From Bacillota bacterium (GTDB lineage Bacteria; Bacillota; Clostridia; Christensenellales; SZUA-584), in contig JAEWRI010000031.1 in the NCBI GenBank assembly GCA_023460085.1, positions 1 to 64,000 on the forward strand: 64,000 nucleotides of DNA, written 5' to 3'. Position numbers and translations under genes: made by a program. The notes under the pieces are model-generated. The model was not told the origin of the DNA. It worked only from the letters and a program-made list of their open reading frames with translations, and ran no database searches. Numbering within the stretch: position 1 is the stretch's first letter; every line of letters begins with the position of its first letter. Shown piece after piece: positions 36,038-44,610 of this stretch.

Positions 36038-36466
36038 ATGATTTTTATTGAGAAAGCGCATGGTGAAGCAATCAGAAGCCACGGACAGCAGGAATATCCG
36101 TACGAATGCTGCGGCGTACTTCTTGGTAAAATTGACAGCGAAGGGCGAAAGACAGTGAAGCTGGCGCTGCCCATTTCCAATGCGCGCGACGAAGCGGAGA
36201 AACACAACCGGTTTACCATCACGCCGGAGGAGATGCTTCGCTGCGAGTTGAAGGCGCAGCGCGAAGGGCTGGAGGTTCTCGGTTTTTACCACTCGCATCC
36301 GGATCATCCGGCGGAGCCTTCGGCATACGACCGTGAGAATGCGTGGCCGTTCTACTCATATGTCATTGTCTCCGTGCGAAATGGCAAAGCCAGGGAACTG
36401 AAGTCGTGGGAGCTGCGTGCGGACAGGAAGAAATTCAACGAAGAATGCATTACAGAAGGAGACTGA
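36038..36466 (+). CDS. JAMM/MPN metalloprotease (Mec-like)
   Basis: 142 residues. The zinc motif is complete: Glu in YPYECCGVLLG, then HSHPDHPAEPSAYD (H-x-H-x10-D with Ser). Prokaryotic JAMM proteins next to a sulfur carrier cleave after its Gly-Gly, either to release cysteine from a carrier-cysteine adduct (as Mec does) or to trim the carrier's tail. Both roles make sense here because the carrier encoded next has a 9-residue tail after Gly-Gly. It starts five bases after the cysteine synthase stop. Confidence 0.9.
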   Translation: MIFIEKAHGEAIRSHGQQEYPYECCGVLLGKIDSEGRKTVKLALPISNARDEAEKHNRFTITPEEMLRCELKAQREGLEVLGFYHSHPDHPAEPSAYDRENAWPFYSYVIVSVRNGKARELKSWELRADRKKFNEECITEGD

Positions 36467-36470
36467 AATT

Positions 36471-36773
36471 ATGGGAGTCATCATCAGGATACCGACAGCG
36501 CTGCGTGCGTTTACACAGAATGAGACGGAGATCGCCGTAAACGCCGGAACGGTCCGGCAGGCGCTGGGCGCCCTGACCGCCGCGTATCCCGACCTGAGCA
36601 GGCATTTATATAAGGAAGACGGGACACTACGAAGCTTTGTCAACGTTTATGTAAACGAGGACAATATCCGCCAGAGGGACGGGCTGGACACAGAGCTGAC
36701 CGAAAAGGATACGCTCCTGCTGGTACCGTCCATCGCTGGCGGAAGCGAGGGGGAGGTGCGCTGTCGTGGTTGA
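36471..36773 (+). CDS. CysO/MoaD-like sulfur carrier with C-terminal tail
   Basis: 100 residues with a ubiquitin-like fold (IIRIPTALRAFT, TVRQALGALTAAYP, FVNVYVNEDNIRQ, DTLLLVPSIAGG). Carriers of this kind end in Gly-Gly, which is activated by an E1 enzyme and thiocarboxylated. Here Gly90-Gly91 is followed by SEGEVRCRG, nine residues that overlap the ribosome site and start of the next gene. The protein therefore needs proteolytic trimming before use, and the JAMM enzyme just upstream is the obvious candidate. AAGGAG precedes the ATG. Confidence 0.88.
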   Translation: MGVIIRIPTALRAFTQNETEIAVNAGTVRQALGALTAAYPDLSRHLYKEDGTLRSFVNVYVNEDNIRQRDGLDTELTEKDTLLLVPSIAGGSEGEVRCRG

Positions 36774-37905
36774 ACTGACCAAGGATGAGGTCACACGGTA
36801 CAGCCGTCACCTGATACTGCCCGAGGTCGGCGTGGAAGGGCAGCTCAAGCTGAAGCAAAGCCGGGTGCTCATCGTCGGGACGGGCGGCCTCGGCGCGCCG
36901 GTGGCGATGTATCTCGCGGCGGCGGGCGTGGGTACGCTGGGCATCGTCGATTTTGATTACGTCGAAGAGTCCAACCTGCAGCGGCAGGTCATCCATGGCA
37001 CGCGCGACATTGGCCGCCCCAAGACCGCGTCTGCGAAGGACAGGATAAAAAGCATCAACCCCCATATCGAAGTTGTGGTATACGATACGCGGCTGACGAG
37101 CGAAAACGCGCTGGACATCATACGGGATTACGACGTGGTGGTGGATGGTACTGATAATTTTCAGACGCGGTATCTTGTCAACGACGCCTGTGTACTGCTG
37201 GGCAAGCCGAATGTTTATGGCTCCGTTTTCCGGTTTGAAGGGCAGGCCAGCGTATTTTACGCGAAGGAGGGGGCATGCTACCGGTGTCTGTATCCCGAGC
37301 CGCCGCCGCCGGGGCTGGTGCCTTCGTGTGCGGAAGGCGGCATACTCGGCGTACTGCCCGGTATCGTGGGATGCATACAGGCCAGCGAAACGATTAAGCT
37401 GCTGATCGGCGGCGCGGAACCGCTCATCAACCGGCTGCTCATATTCGACGCATGGAAGATGAAGTTTCAGGAGCTTAAGCTCGCCAAAGACCCAGACTGC
37501 CCGGTGTGCGGCCAGCGCCCGACCGTCACGAAGCTCATCGATTACGAGCAGTTCTGCGGCCTGAAAAAATCGACAGAAGAGCCGGTATCGCAGATTACCG
37601 CGCAGGAGCTCAAGCAGCGGCTGGACGCCGGGGACGATATCCAGATAATCGATGTACGGCAGCCGCACGAGCTCAACATCGGCAAACTGCCGGGTACCAG
37701 GGCCATACCGTTTGGCCAGCTGGTACGCAGGATGGAGGAGCTGGACGCGTCACGGGATGCCGTCATCGTATGCCGCGTGGGCGTGCTCAGCGCCGCGGCG
37801 GTAAAAGCGTTGCGCGAGGCGGGATACACGGGAAACGTGTTTAATCTCAAGGACGGAATCAATGCCTGGGCGAGAGAGGTGGATTCAGGCATTCCGCAAT
37901 ATTAA
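36766..37905 (+). CDS. E1-like adenylyltransferase fused to rhodanese (MoeZ type)
   Basis: 379 residues. The ThiF/MoeB domain (1-~255) has the nucleotide loop GTGGLGAP, zinc cysteines C171, C174, C245 and C248, and the PSCAEGG loop. The rhodanese domain (~280-379) has active-site Cys336 in VCRVGVLS. It adenylates the carrier's C-terminal glycine and delivers persulfide sulfur to form the thiocarboxylate. It starts with GTG inside the carrier gene's end, behind GGGAGG. Confidence 0.93.
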   Translation: MVELTKDEVTRYSRHLILPEVGVEGQLKLKQSRVLIVGTGGLGAPVAMYLAAAGVGTLGIVDFDYVEESNLQRQVIHGTRDIGRPKTASAKDRIKSINPHIEVVVYDTRLTSENALDIIRDYDVVVDGTDNFQTRYLVNDACVLLGKPNVYGSVFRFEGQASVFYAKEGACYRCLYPEPPPPGLVPSCAEGGILGVLPGIVGCIQASETIKLLIGGAEPLINRLLIFDAWKMKFQELKLAKDPDCPVCGQRPTVTKLIDYEQFCGLKKSTEEPVSQITAQELKQRLDAGDDIQIIDVRQPHELNIGKLPGTRAIPFGQLVRRMEELDASRDAVIVCRVGVLSAAAVKALREAGYTGNVFNLKDGINAWAREVDSGIPQY

Positions 37906-37932
37906 AACGTATCAATAAGGAGGACGGATTTA

Positions 37933-38877
37933 ATGTCGGAGTTGGAAAGCAGTGCGCCTTATCTGGGCGCAAAAGCCGCGTACCAGTTAGCGAATGTAAC
38001 CAAGACGAATGCACAGTTCGATGCCATTACCCCGAGGTGGCTGACGAGGCTGCTCGATTGGAAACCGCTCGAAACAGGCATCTTCCGGCTGAACAAGGTG
38101 AAGGAGGGGGAGACGCCGCTCGATGTACTTTGCAGTCAGCAGATCAGCCCGAAGATTCCGCAGGGATTTGTCGACTATGAGGAGAAACCGCGTGAATATC
38201 TGCTGAACAATATCTCCACGATTATCAACGTACATACGCGCATATCGGATATCTACAGCAGCCCGTTCGACCAGATTAAGGAACAGCTGCGGCTGGCGAT
38301 TGAAAGCGTAAAGGAGCGGCAGGAGAGCCAGCTCATCAACAGCGACGACTACGGCCTGCTAAAAAATGTGCCGGAGAGCCAGAAGGTGCAGACACGCAGC
38401 GGTTATCCCACGCCGGACGACCTCGACGAGTTGATCAGCAAGGTGTGGAAGGAACCGTCATTCTTTCTGGCGCACCCGCGGGCCATCGCGGCTTTCGGGC
38501 GCGAATGCACGAGGCGCGGCGTGCCGCCGGTCGTCGTCAATCTGTTCGGTTCGCCTTTTATCAGCTGGCGCGGTATCCCCATCGTACCTACCGACAAGCT
38601 GTTTGTGGATGGCCTGAAAAAGCCTAAAAGCCAGGCAGGCAAGACCAACATACTGCTGGTGCGCACGGGCGAGAAAAAGCAGGGCGTCATCGGCCTCTAT
38701 CAGGGGAACGTACCCGGCGAACAGTCCCGCGGGTTGTCCGTGCGTTTCATGGGCATCGACAAGGACGGCATCGCTTCCTACCTGCTCTCGGTGTACTGCT
38801 CGGCAGCCGTGCTGACGGACGACGCCATCGCGGTGCTGGAAGACGTGGACGTAGGTAACTACTATGAGTACAAGTGA
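37933..38877 (+). CDS. Family 2 encapsulin shell protein (SrpI type)
   Basis: 314 residues. The start (YLGAKAAYQLANVTKTNAQF, ITPRWLTRLLDW) and the core (INVHTRISDIY, IKEQLRLAIESVKERQESQLIN, QTRSGYPTPDDLDELISK, FFLAHPRAIAAFGRECTRRG, VRFMGIDKDGIASYLLSVY) match SrpI-like HK97-fold shell proteins. There is no cyclic-nucleotide-binding insertion, as in family 2A. It would assemble into a closed icosahedral shell in the cytoplasm. It overlaps the desulfurase gene by 14 nt, as expected for shell and cargo. AAGGAGGACGGATTT precedes the ATG. Confidence 0.9.
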   Translation: MSELESSAPYLGAKAAYQLANVTKTNAQFDAITPRWLTRLLDWKPLETGIFRLNKVKEGETPLDVLCSQQISPKIPQGFVDYEEKPREYLLNNISTIINVHTRISDIYSSPFDQIKEQLRLAIESVKERQESQLINSDDYGLLKNVPESQKVQTRSGYPTPDDLDELISKVWKEPSFFLAHPRAIAAFGRECTRRGVPPVVVNLFGSPFISWRGIPIVPTDKLFVDGLKKPKSQAGKTNILLVRTGEKKQGVIGLYQGNVPGEQSRGLSVRFMGIDKDGIASYLLSVYCSAAVLTDDAIAVLEDVDVGNYYEYK

Positions 38878-40609
38878 CGGAGGAAACAGTTTAAACACGT
38901 TCCAGGGTCTGCCCGACGCGGCGACCCTGGAAGCGCTGGCGCGCGAATACTTTCCGGAGTTTGCGGGTAAAGACCGCGAAGTCGCCGCGGGTATTCCCGC
39001 CTCTGCACTGACGGCGGAGGACTATGCGCGCGCGGCGGCAACGCCGTTGACCGAAGCCGAGCCGCTGGCGAACAGTGCGGCGGCGCAGGGGGCCCTGACG
39101 CAGTACGCGTATATTGGGGACGTGCGGTCGATATTCGCGGAACCCGAGGGCGGTGCGGCATCCATCGGGCCGGAAGCAAGCGATATCGCGGGAGGTTCAT
39201 TTGCCCCGGTGATTGACAAAAGCGCGTTGGGGCAGGCGTTTCCCGCGGAATCGGTGGTGACGCCGAATTCTTACTACAAGTTTATTGCGCCCGGCTTTCT
39301 GGAGTATGTACGTCCGTTGTACACCGAGACCGAAACAGTGAAGGCTTCACGTCCGGCGGCTCCGGTACCGCAGACCACGGCGGACTATTACGACGTGAAC
39401 GCCATTCGCCGCGATTTTCCGATACTGTCGGAGAAGGTGAACGGGAAAGACCTCATCTGGTTTGACAACGCGGCGACCACGCAGAAGCCGCAGCGTGTCA
39501 TCGACCGTCTGGCGTATTTCTACGCGCACGAGAATTCTAACATACATCGCGGCGCGCATACGCTGGCGGCGCGTTCCACCGACGCATATGAGGCGGCGCG
39601 GGAGACGGTGGCGCGGTTCATCGGTGCGCCGTCTGCAAAGGAAATTGTATTCGTACGCGGCACTACCGAGGGTATCAATCTTATCGCGCAGAGCTTTGCA
39701 AAGCATATCTTGCAGAAGGATGATGAAATCGTCCTGAGTCAGCTGGAGCACCACGCGAACATCGTGCCGTGGCAATTCGTCAGCGAGCTGACGGGCGCAA
39801 AGCTGCGTGTGATACCGGTGGACGACAGCGGGCAGCTGTTGCTGGGCGAATACGCGAAGCTGCTGGGGCCGCGGACGAAGATTGTGTCGGTGACGCAGGT
39901 ATCCAACGCACTGGGTACGGTGACGCCGGTGGCGGAGATCATCGCACTGGCGCACAAAGCAGGCGCGAAGGTGCTCATCGACGGCGCACAGGGCGTGTCC
40001 CACATGAAGGTGGACGTTACGGCGCTCGATGCGGATTTCTACGTGTTTTCGGGCCACAAAATATACGGGCCCACGGGTATTGGCGTGGTGTACGCGAAGC
40101 CGGAGCTGCTTCAGCTCATGCAGCCGTATCAGGGCGGCGGCAACATGATTGCCGACGTGACGTTTGAGCGCACAGTATATCAGGAGCCTCCGCAGAAGTT
40201 TGAGGCGGGGACCGGCAACATCGCGGATGCGGCAGGCCTGGGCGCCGCGCTGGATTATGTGAACGGTATCGGGATTCAGAATATCGCCCTTTACGAGCAG
40301 CACCTCCTGCGGTATGCCACAGAGGCGCTCCTCCGCGTGCCCGGCGTGAAGCTGGTTGGCACTGCGGCGCACAAGGCCAGTGTGCAGTCGTTTGTGGTGG
40401 AAGGGTATACGACCGAGGAGGTCGGTAAAGCGCTCAGTCAGGAGGGTATCGCGGTGCGCGCCGGGCATCACTGCGCCCAGCCGATATTGCGCCGGTTCGG
40501 GCTGGAAAGCACCGTGCGCCCGTCGTTCGCATTCTATAATACATGCGGTGAGGTAGATGTCCTGACCTCGGTGCTGCGCAGACTTACAAGCGGGCGCAGC
40601 TTTGTATAA
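38864..40609 (+). CDS. Cysteine desulfurase with long N-terminal extension, probable encapsulin cargo
   Basis: 581 residues. Residues ~178-581 are a group II (SufS-type) cysteine desulfurase: WFDNAATTQKP, PLP lysine K399 in FSGHKIYGP, catalytic C537 in RAGHHCAQP. The first ~175 residues are Ala/Glu/Pro-rich and look largely disordered, with short hydrophobic patches (LPDAATLEALAREYFPEF; VVTPNSYYKFIAPGFLEYV), the kind of extension that loads cargo into family 2A encapsulins. It makes alanine and a persulfide from cysteine. Overlaps the shell gene. Confidence 0.92.
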   Translation: MSTSDGGNSLNTFQGLPDAATLEALAREYFPEFAGKDREVAAGIPASALTAEDYARAAATPLTEAEPLANSAAAQGALTQYAYIGDVRSIFAEPEGGAASIGPEASDIAGGSFAPVIDKSALGQAFPAESVVTPNSYYKFIAPGFLEYVRPLYTETETVKASRPAAPVPQTTADYYDVNAIRRDFPILSEKVNGKDLIWFDNAATTQKPQRVIDRLAYFYAHENSNIHRGAHTLAARSTDAYEAARETVARFIGAPSAKEIVFVRGTTEGINLIAQSFAKHILQKDDEIVLSQLEHHANIVPWQFVSELTGAKLRVIPVDDSGQLLLGEYAKLLGPRTKIVSVTQVSNALGTVTPVAEIIALAHKAGAKVLIDGAQGVSHMKVDVTALDADFYVFSGHKIYGPTGIGVVYAKPELLQLMQPYQGGGNMIADVTFERTVYQEPPQKFEAGTGNIADAAGLGAALDYVNGIGIQNIALYEQHLLRYATEALLRVPGVKLVGTAAHKASVQSFVVEGYTTEEVGKALSQEGIAVRAGHHCAQPILRRFGLESTVRPSFAFYNTCGEVDVLTSVLRRLTSGRSFV

Positions 40610-40626
40610 CGTTTAGGGTTTATCTT

Positions 40627-40700
40627 GCGGCGGCAGCCGCTTTACATGGTTTGGGGATTACCTGACGCGCACGGAAGTAGGGGGTATCGGCTGCCGTCGC
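40627..40700 (+). promoter_or_regulatory. Long-range stem-loop before serine acetyltransferase gene
   Basis: GCGGCGGCAGCCG (40627-40639) pairs with CGGCTGCCGTCGC (40688-40700) across a 48-nt loop, 13 bp with one G-U. It fills the only sizeable gap in the operon (40610-40720) and may tune translation of the downstream gene or process the message. Confidence 0.5.
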
Positions 40701-40720
40701 AGATAAAAGTGAGGTTAGTC

Positions 40721-41665
40721 ATGAATAAAAAATTCAATAAGGAGATCAGCGGCCTGGTTTCCACGGTGGTCGCCAGTTATAAGCAGTATCCTGCTGCGGT
40801 AGCGCAGGAGCAGGGGTATCTGCCCAACCGGGACGAGGTCGTCGAGATCATCCATATCCTTCGGGAGATACTGTTTCCCGGCTATTTTGGCAAGCAGATA
40901 TTTGTGAGCGGAACGATCCCCTATCATATCGGAGAGCTGCTCGTAAGCGTATACCAGAAGCTGCACACGCAGATTGTGCTGGCGCTGACGCACCATGCGG
41001 TTAAGAAGAACCTTGATGCGGCGGATGTTGAGGAAAGGGCGGATGGTATCAGCCGCGAGTTTTTAAGCCGCATTCCGCAGATACGCGACGCGCTGGCGAC
41101 GGACGTGCAGGCCGCTTTTGACGGCGACCCGGCGGCGGAGGATGTGGATGAGATCATATTCTCTTATCCGGGTATATTCGCCATCAGCGTGCACCGTATC
41201 GCGCACGAACTGTACCTGCTTTCCGTGCCGCTGATTCCCCGTATCATGACGGAGTACGCGCATGGCAAAACGGGTATCGACATCCACGCGGGTGCAAAAA
41301 TCGGCAGGCATTTCTTTATTGACCACGGTACGGGCGTCGTGATCGGAGAGACGACGGATATCGGAAACAACGTGAAAATCTATCAGGGAGTGACGCTGGG
41401 CGCCCTATCCACGCGGGCAGGACAGGGGCTGCGCGGCGTGAAGCGGCACCCGACGCTGGAGGACGGCGTGACGGTATATTCAGGCGCGTCCATACTGGGC
41501 GGCGAGACGGTGATCGGCGAGGGCGTGGTCATCGGCAGCAACGCATTTATCACGAAGTCCGTGCCGGAGCGCACCAAGGTCAGCGTAAAGAATCCCGAGC
41601 TGGTATTTAAAGGGCAGGCGCCCAGGGAGTTTGAGCAGGAGTTCATTCCCGACTGGGTCATATAA
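40721..41665 (+). CDS. Serine O-acetyltransferase (EpsC type)
   Basis: 314 residues, longer than Escherichia CysE and like the EpsC branch. An alpha-helical N-terminal part (1-~185) is followed by the left-handed beta-helix with hexapeptide repeats (TGIDIHAGAKIGRHFFIDHGTGVVIGE and on). It makes O-acetylserine for the cysteine synthase at the operon's head. ATG 40721 follows GAGGTTAGTC. This gene is a common partner of family 2A encapsulins. Confidence 0.93.
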   Translation: MNKKFNKEISGLVSTVVASYKQYPAAVAQEQGYLPNRDEVVEIIHILREILFPGYFGKQIFVSGTIPYHIGELLVSVYQKLHTQIVLALTHHAVKKNLDAADVEERADGISREFLSRIPQIRDALATDVQAAFDGDPAAEDVDEIIFSYPGIFAISVHRIAHELYLLSVPLIPRIMTEYAHGKTGIDIHAGAKIGRHFFIDHGTGVVIGETTDIGNNVKIYQGVTLGALSTRAGQGLRGVKRHPTLEDGVTVYSGASILGGETVIGEGVVIGSNAFITKSVPERTKVSVKNPELVFKGQAPREFEQEFIPDWVI

Positions 41666-41688
41666 ATTTTATAAAGGGAGGTTTTATC

Positions 41689-42174
41689 ATGCCTATCGAT
41701 TTTTCATGCCCGATTTCCGGAGAACAGCGCGACAATACCACGGTTCGGGTGGTGGCAGGGTTTGTTCTGGTTATCGCGGTCGCCGCCTTATTGACGGCGT
41801 TTCTGGCTTCGGCACATACAGCGGCAATCATCACCGGTTTTTTAGCGCTGGATTTTATCATTCGCGCGCTGATCAAGCCAAAATACAGCCCGCTGGCGAC
41901 TCTCGCGAGGGGAACTGTATCCGGGCTGAAGCTGCCTAAAAAAATGGTGGACAACGCGCCTAAGGTATTCGCGGCGCGAATCGGCGTAGTTTTTTCCGTA
42001 ACGGCAACCATACTTTACGCGTTCAGCCTCCTCTATGCCGGTACGGTCGTTTTAGCTATACTGATCGTGTGCGCGCTGCTCGAATCCGTGTTCAGCTTTT
42101 GCCTTGGCTGCTGGGTGTACGCGCTGTTGCCCAGAAGCGTGGGCAATGCGCTGTCGCGGCAATTAATCAAATGA
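41689..42174 (+). CDS. DUF4395 family membrane protein
   Basis: 161 residues, about four membrane helices, N-terminal CPISGE and C-terminal SFCLGCWVYALL as typical for DUF4395. The family is often found near rhodanese and thioredoxin-like genes; the conserved cysteines suggest a thiol or sulfur role. AAAGGGAGGTTTTATC precedes the ATG, 23 nt after the serine acetyltransferase gene. Confidence 0.85.
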   Translation: MPIDFSCPISGEQRDNTTVRVVAGFVLVIAVAALLTAFLASAHTAAIITGFLALDFIIRALIKPKYSPLATLARGTVSGLKLPKKMVDNAPKVFAARIGVVFSVTATILYAFSLLYAGTVVLAILIVCALLESVFSFCLGCWVYALLPRSVGNALSRQLIK

Positions 42175-42193
42175 CGGAAAGGAAGGATCAGGG

Positions 42194-42502
42194 ATGAAAA
42201 TCATCATGTACGGTGCGGAGGCATGCCCCGACTGTGTTTCGGCAAAAGCGAGGCTGTCTTCCGTGGCCGAAATTGAAGTGGACTATCGGGATATTACGAA
42301 AAGCTTAAGGACACTGAAAGAGTTCTTGTCCTTCCGGGATCACGATGAGATATTTGCCCCGGTCATACGGGCGGGTGGCATTGGCATCCCGTTCTTTATA
42401 CTGGAGGATCAAACGAGAACTCTGGAGTTAAGCGATTTTTTATATACTGATGAATCGGCGTCGGTCGGAGGTTCCTGTTCCGCAAAAGGGAAGCAGTGCT
42501 GA
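42194..42502 (+). CDS. Glutaredoxin-like protein
   Basis: 102 residues with a thioredoxin-fold start MKIIMYGAEACPDC (active-site CPDC) and the cis-proline region GIGIPFFILED. The tail adds GGSCSAKGKQC, two more cysteines that could form a second redox pair or bind metal. It probably reduces disulfides or persulfides for the operon. AAGGAAGGATCAGGG precedes the ATG. Last gene of the encapsulin operon. Confidence 0.82.
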   Translation: MKIIMYGAEACPDCVSAKARLSSVAEIEVDYRDITKSLRTLKEFLSFRDHDEIFAPVIRAGGIGIPFFILEDQTRTLELSDFLYTDESASVGGSCSAKGKQC

Positions 42503-42693
42503 GTGTATACCGAGGGTGATTTGCTGCGTCAAAAAAGGATTGAACCAGATCCTCCTGATAAATATGCAATAAGGAATACGGCCATCCGCGGCTTGAAGAT
42601 ATCGTTTCTGCTGATGGTGCGCAGCCCAAATCCTCACGTTGCATGGACATGTCACTGATTCATCGGTGCAACAGCCTGGTAATGAATAAAAGT

Positions 42694-43254
42694 CTACTCA
42701 ACCCACCTGACCTTGATATCCGTTAGCGGCACGGTATGGAAGGCCTCCCTGTCTGACGGATATCCGATGGGCGTAACGGCTACAATGTCTTTATTTGCCT
42801 CAATATCGAGTATTCGGCGAAGTCCCTGTTCGTCCATCAACGGGCCGGTCATCCAGCAGGTTCCCAGCCCCAGTGCGGCAGCGGCCAGAAGCAGATTCTG
42901 CATAGCCGCACTGACGCTTTCAAGATACGCCTGTTTATACCGCGGATCTCCAGTCTGTTCTGAGAGCATAACGATCAGGTATGGCGCTCCGCCAAAATCC
43001 GCCGCAAACCGCTTGAATGCCATCGCCTTTTCATCGGTGCCAGTGTAGACCTGTTCCAGAACCCCCTTGAGGCTTTCCCCAACCTTCCTGACATTTTCGC
43101 CCCCAGCTACGACAACTTCCCACGGCTTTTTATTCCCGGCAGACGGTGCCCGGTTGGCCGCATCCAGCGCTTTTAAAATCAATTCACGCTCCGGCACATC
43201 CGGTTTGTAACTCCGAACTGAACGACGTCGGTTCAATACATCAAAGAACTCCAT
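42694..43254 (-). CDS. Nitroreductase family flavoprotein
   Basis: 186 residues. MEFFDVLNRRRSVRSY and the FMN-binding APSAGNKKPW and LGLGTCWMTGPL stretches place it in the nitroreductase superfamily. GAGGAGTGCGCT precedes the start. Last gene of a three-gene unit with a flavodoxin-like reductase and a second nitroreductase, divergent from an ArsR regulator. Confidence 0.9.
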   Translation of the reverse strand: MEFFDVLNRRRSVRSYKPDVPERELILKALDAANRAPSAGNKKPWEVVVAGGENVRKVGESLKGVLEQVYTGTDEKAMAFKRFAADFGGAPYLIVMLSEQTGDPRYKQAYLESVSAAMQNLLLAAAALGLGTCWMTGPLMDEQGLRRILDIEANKDIVAVTPIGYPSDREAFHTVPLTDIKVRWVE

Positions 43255-43266
43255 AGCGCACTCCTC

Positions 43267-43923
43267 CTATTCTTCTGAATAATCCCCTGCGAGCCGTCGC
43301 CCCAGGGTATACGCTTTCTCCAAATCCAAAGGAAAATGTTCGCGTCGGCGGGCGGCTTTCTTTTCCGGATCAAACGATGTTACTTCGTATTTGGAATAGT
43401 CTTCAAACTGATAGGTATCTGTGGAATAGAGCGATTCACAGGCACCAAACGTGCGTGCCAGCACGTTCTCCGTTGACCTGAAGTTTTCTTCATAACCTCT
43501 CAGCTTCAAATCCTCGTCGTTTACGTTCATTGTATAGATCATGCCCACGGGCACTTTCCGTGTAAACAAACCGGGATATCCCGGCGCGTATACCAGATAC
43601 GGAAAAAGCAGCCGCTCGATAAAGCTCCGTGTCATTCCCGAAAGCTGGCCAAAATACACCGGCGAGCCAATGATAAGCGCGTCCGCTTGCGCCGCTTCTG
43701 CGAGAATAGCTTCAAGACCGTCTTTCACTGCGCATTTCCCATAGCTTGCTCCATCCTTCAGCTTGCAGGCAAAACAACTCTTACAGCCCGTAAACGGGAT
43801 ATCATACAGATTGTACAGTTTCGTTTCCGCGCCTTGTGACGCCGCGCCCTCCAGTGCGCGCTGAAGCAGCTGCGCCGTATTCCAGTTTTTTCGCGGACTT
43901 CCGTTGTATGCAATTGCTTTCAT
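43267..43923 (-). CDS. NADPH-dependent FMN reductase / flavodoxin family protein
   Basis: 218 residues. The FMN loop GSPRKNWNTAQLL near the start is followed by CKSCFACK and the second FMN contact GSPVYFGQLSG. This is the multimeric iron-sulfur-flavoprotein-like group, although the cluster cysteines are only partly recognisable. It probably handles electrons for the flanking nitroreductases. Confidence 0.88.
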   Translation of the reverse strand: MKAIAYNGSPRKNWNTAQLLQRALEGAASQGAETKLYNLYDIPFTGCKSCFACKLKDGASYGKCAVKDGLEAILAEAAQADALIIGSPVYFGQLSGMTRSFIERLLFPYLVYAPGYPGLFTRKVPVGMIYTMNVNDEDLKLRGYEENFRSTENVLARTFGACESLYSTDTYQFEDYSKYEVTSFDPEKKAARRREHFPLDLEKAYTLGRRLAGDYSEE

Positions 43924-43939
43924 CGAGAACTATCCCCCT

Positions 43940-44494
43940 TTATCTGACATAATTAAAGACATTTGTATTTCGCCGCGGCGCTTGTGGGTGCTGCCCTTTG
44001 GGATAACCGAATGCAACGCTGTAGAACGGTTCGTATCCTTCCGGGATACTCAGTCTTTCAATAATATGTTTGTCGCTGAGAGCGGCTCTCGAAAGCCCCA
44101 GCCATACCGAACCGATGCCCAGACTTTCTGCAGCGAGCAGCATGTTCTGAACAGCCGCTGCACAATCCACCTGCCAGGCAGTGGATTCACGCCTGCCGGA
44201 AACCACGATGACAGTGGGTGCTTGATAGGTGACGGCGAATTCCGGATTTGCGGCCATATTCCGCATCCACTCCTCGCCCGACGAAGCCATAAAAGCCTTT
44301 GACTCAACGTTAATTTCATCCAACAGTTCCCGGTTTTGTACCACGGTAAAATGCCAGGGCTGTTCGTTACAGGCGGTTGGCGCATAGATACCGGCTTCAA
44401 TAATCGCTTGTAATGAGGCCTCATCAATCTGCTGCTCATTATTATATTCCCGCACGCTTCGCCTGCATTTAATCACCTTAAGCACTTCGTTCAT
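43940..44494 (-). CDS. Nitroreductase family flavoprotein
   Basis: 184 residues: MNEVLKVIKCRRSVREY, FMN-binding APTACNEQPWHF, and LGIGSVWLGL. GGAGGAGC lies before two close ATG codons (44500 and 44494); the second fits the family start. First gene of the three-gene unit; the intergenic palindrome at 44525-44548 lies just upstream. Confidence 0.9.
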   Translation of the reverse strand: MNEVLKVIKCRRSVREYNNEQQIDEASLQAIIEAGIYAPTACNEQPWHFTVVQNRELLDEINVESKAFMASSGEEWMRNMAANPEFAVTYQAPTVIVVSGRRESTAWQVDCAAAVQNMLLAAESLGIGSVWLGLSRAALSDKHIIERLSIPEGYEPFYSVAFGYPKGQHPQAPRRNTNVFNYVR

Positions 44495-44524
44495 ACGCAT
44501 GCTCCTCCGGTTTGTCACATTTCA

Positions 44525-44548
44525 ATAGTTCAATATATTTTGAACTAT
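44525..44548. promoter_or_regulatory. Perfect palindrome, probable ArsR-family operator
   Basis: ATAGTTCAA-TATATT-TTGAACTAT, a 9-bp perfect dyad in the divergent region between the nitroreductase operon and the ArsR-type regulator gene. ArsR/SmtB repressors bind imperfect 12-2-12 AT-rich dyads containing TGAA/TTCA, so autoregulation plus control of the nitroreductases is likely. Confidence 0.75.
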
Positions 44549-44610
44549 ATTAATATATCATTCTTTATGTTATAATACAAGATATTTTTTAATGCGGGAG
44601 GGTCTATAAT

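Noticed and set aside
39347..40471. Minus-strand frame of 374 codons opposite the cysteine desulfurase
   Set aside because: Shadow caused by GC-rich codon use; the sense frame has full SufS motifs.
42503..42693. Gap between the glutaredoxin-like gene and the nitroreductase gene
   Set aside because: Searched for terminators, tRNAs and small genes; nothing convincing was found.
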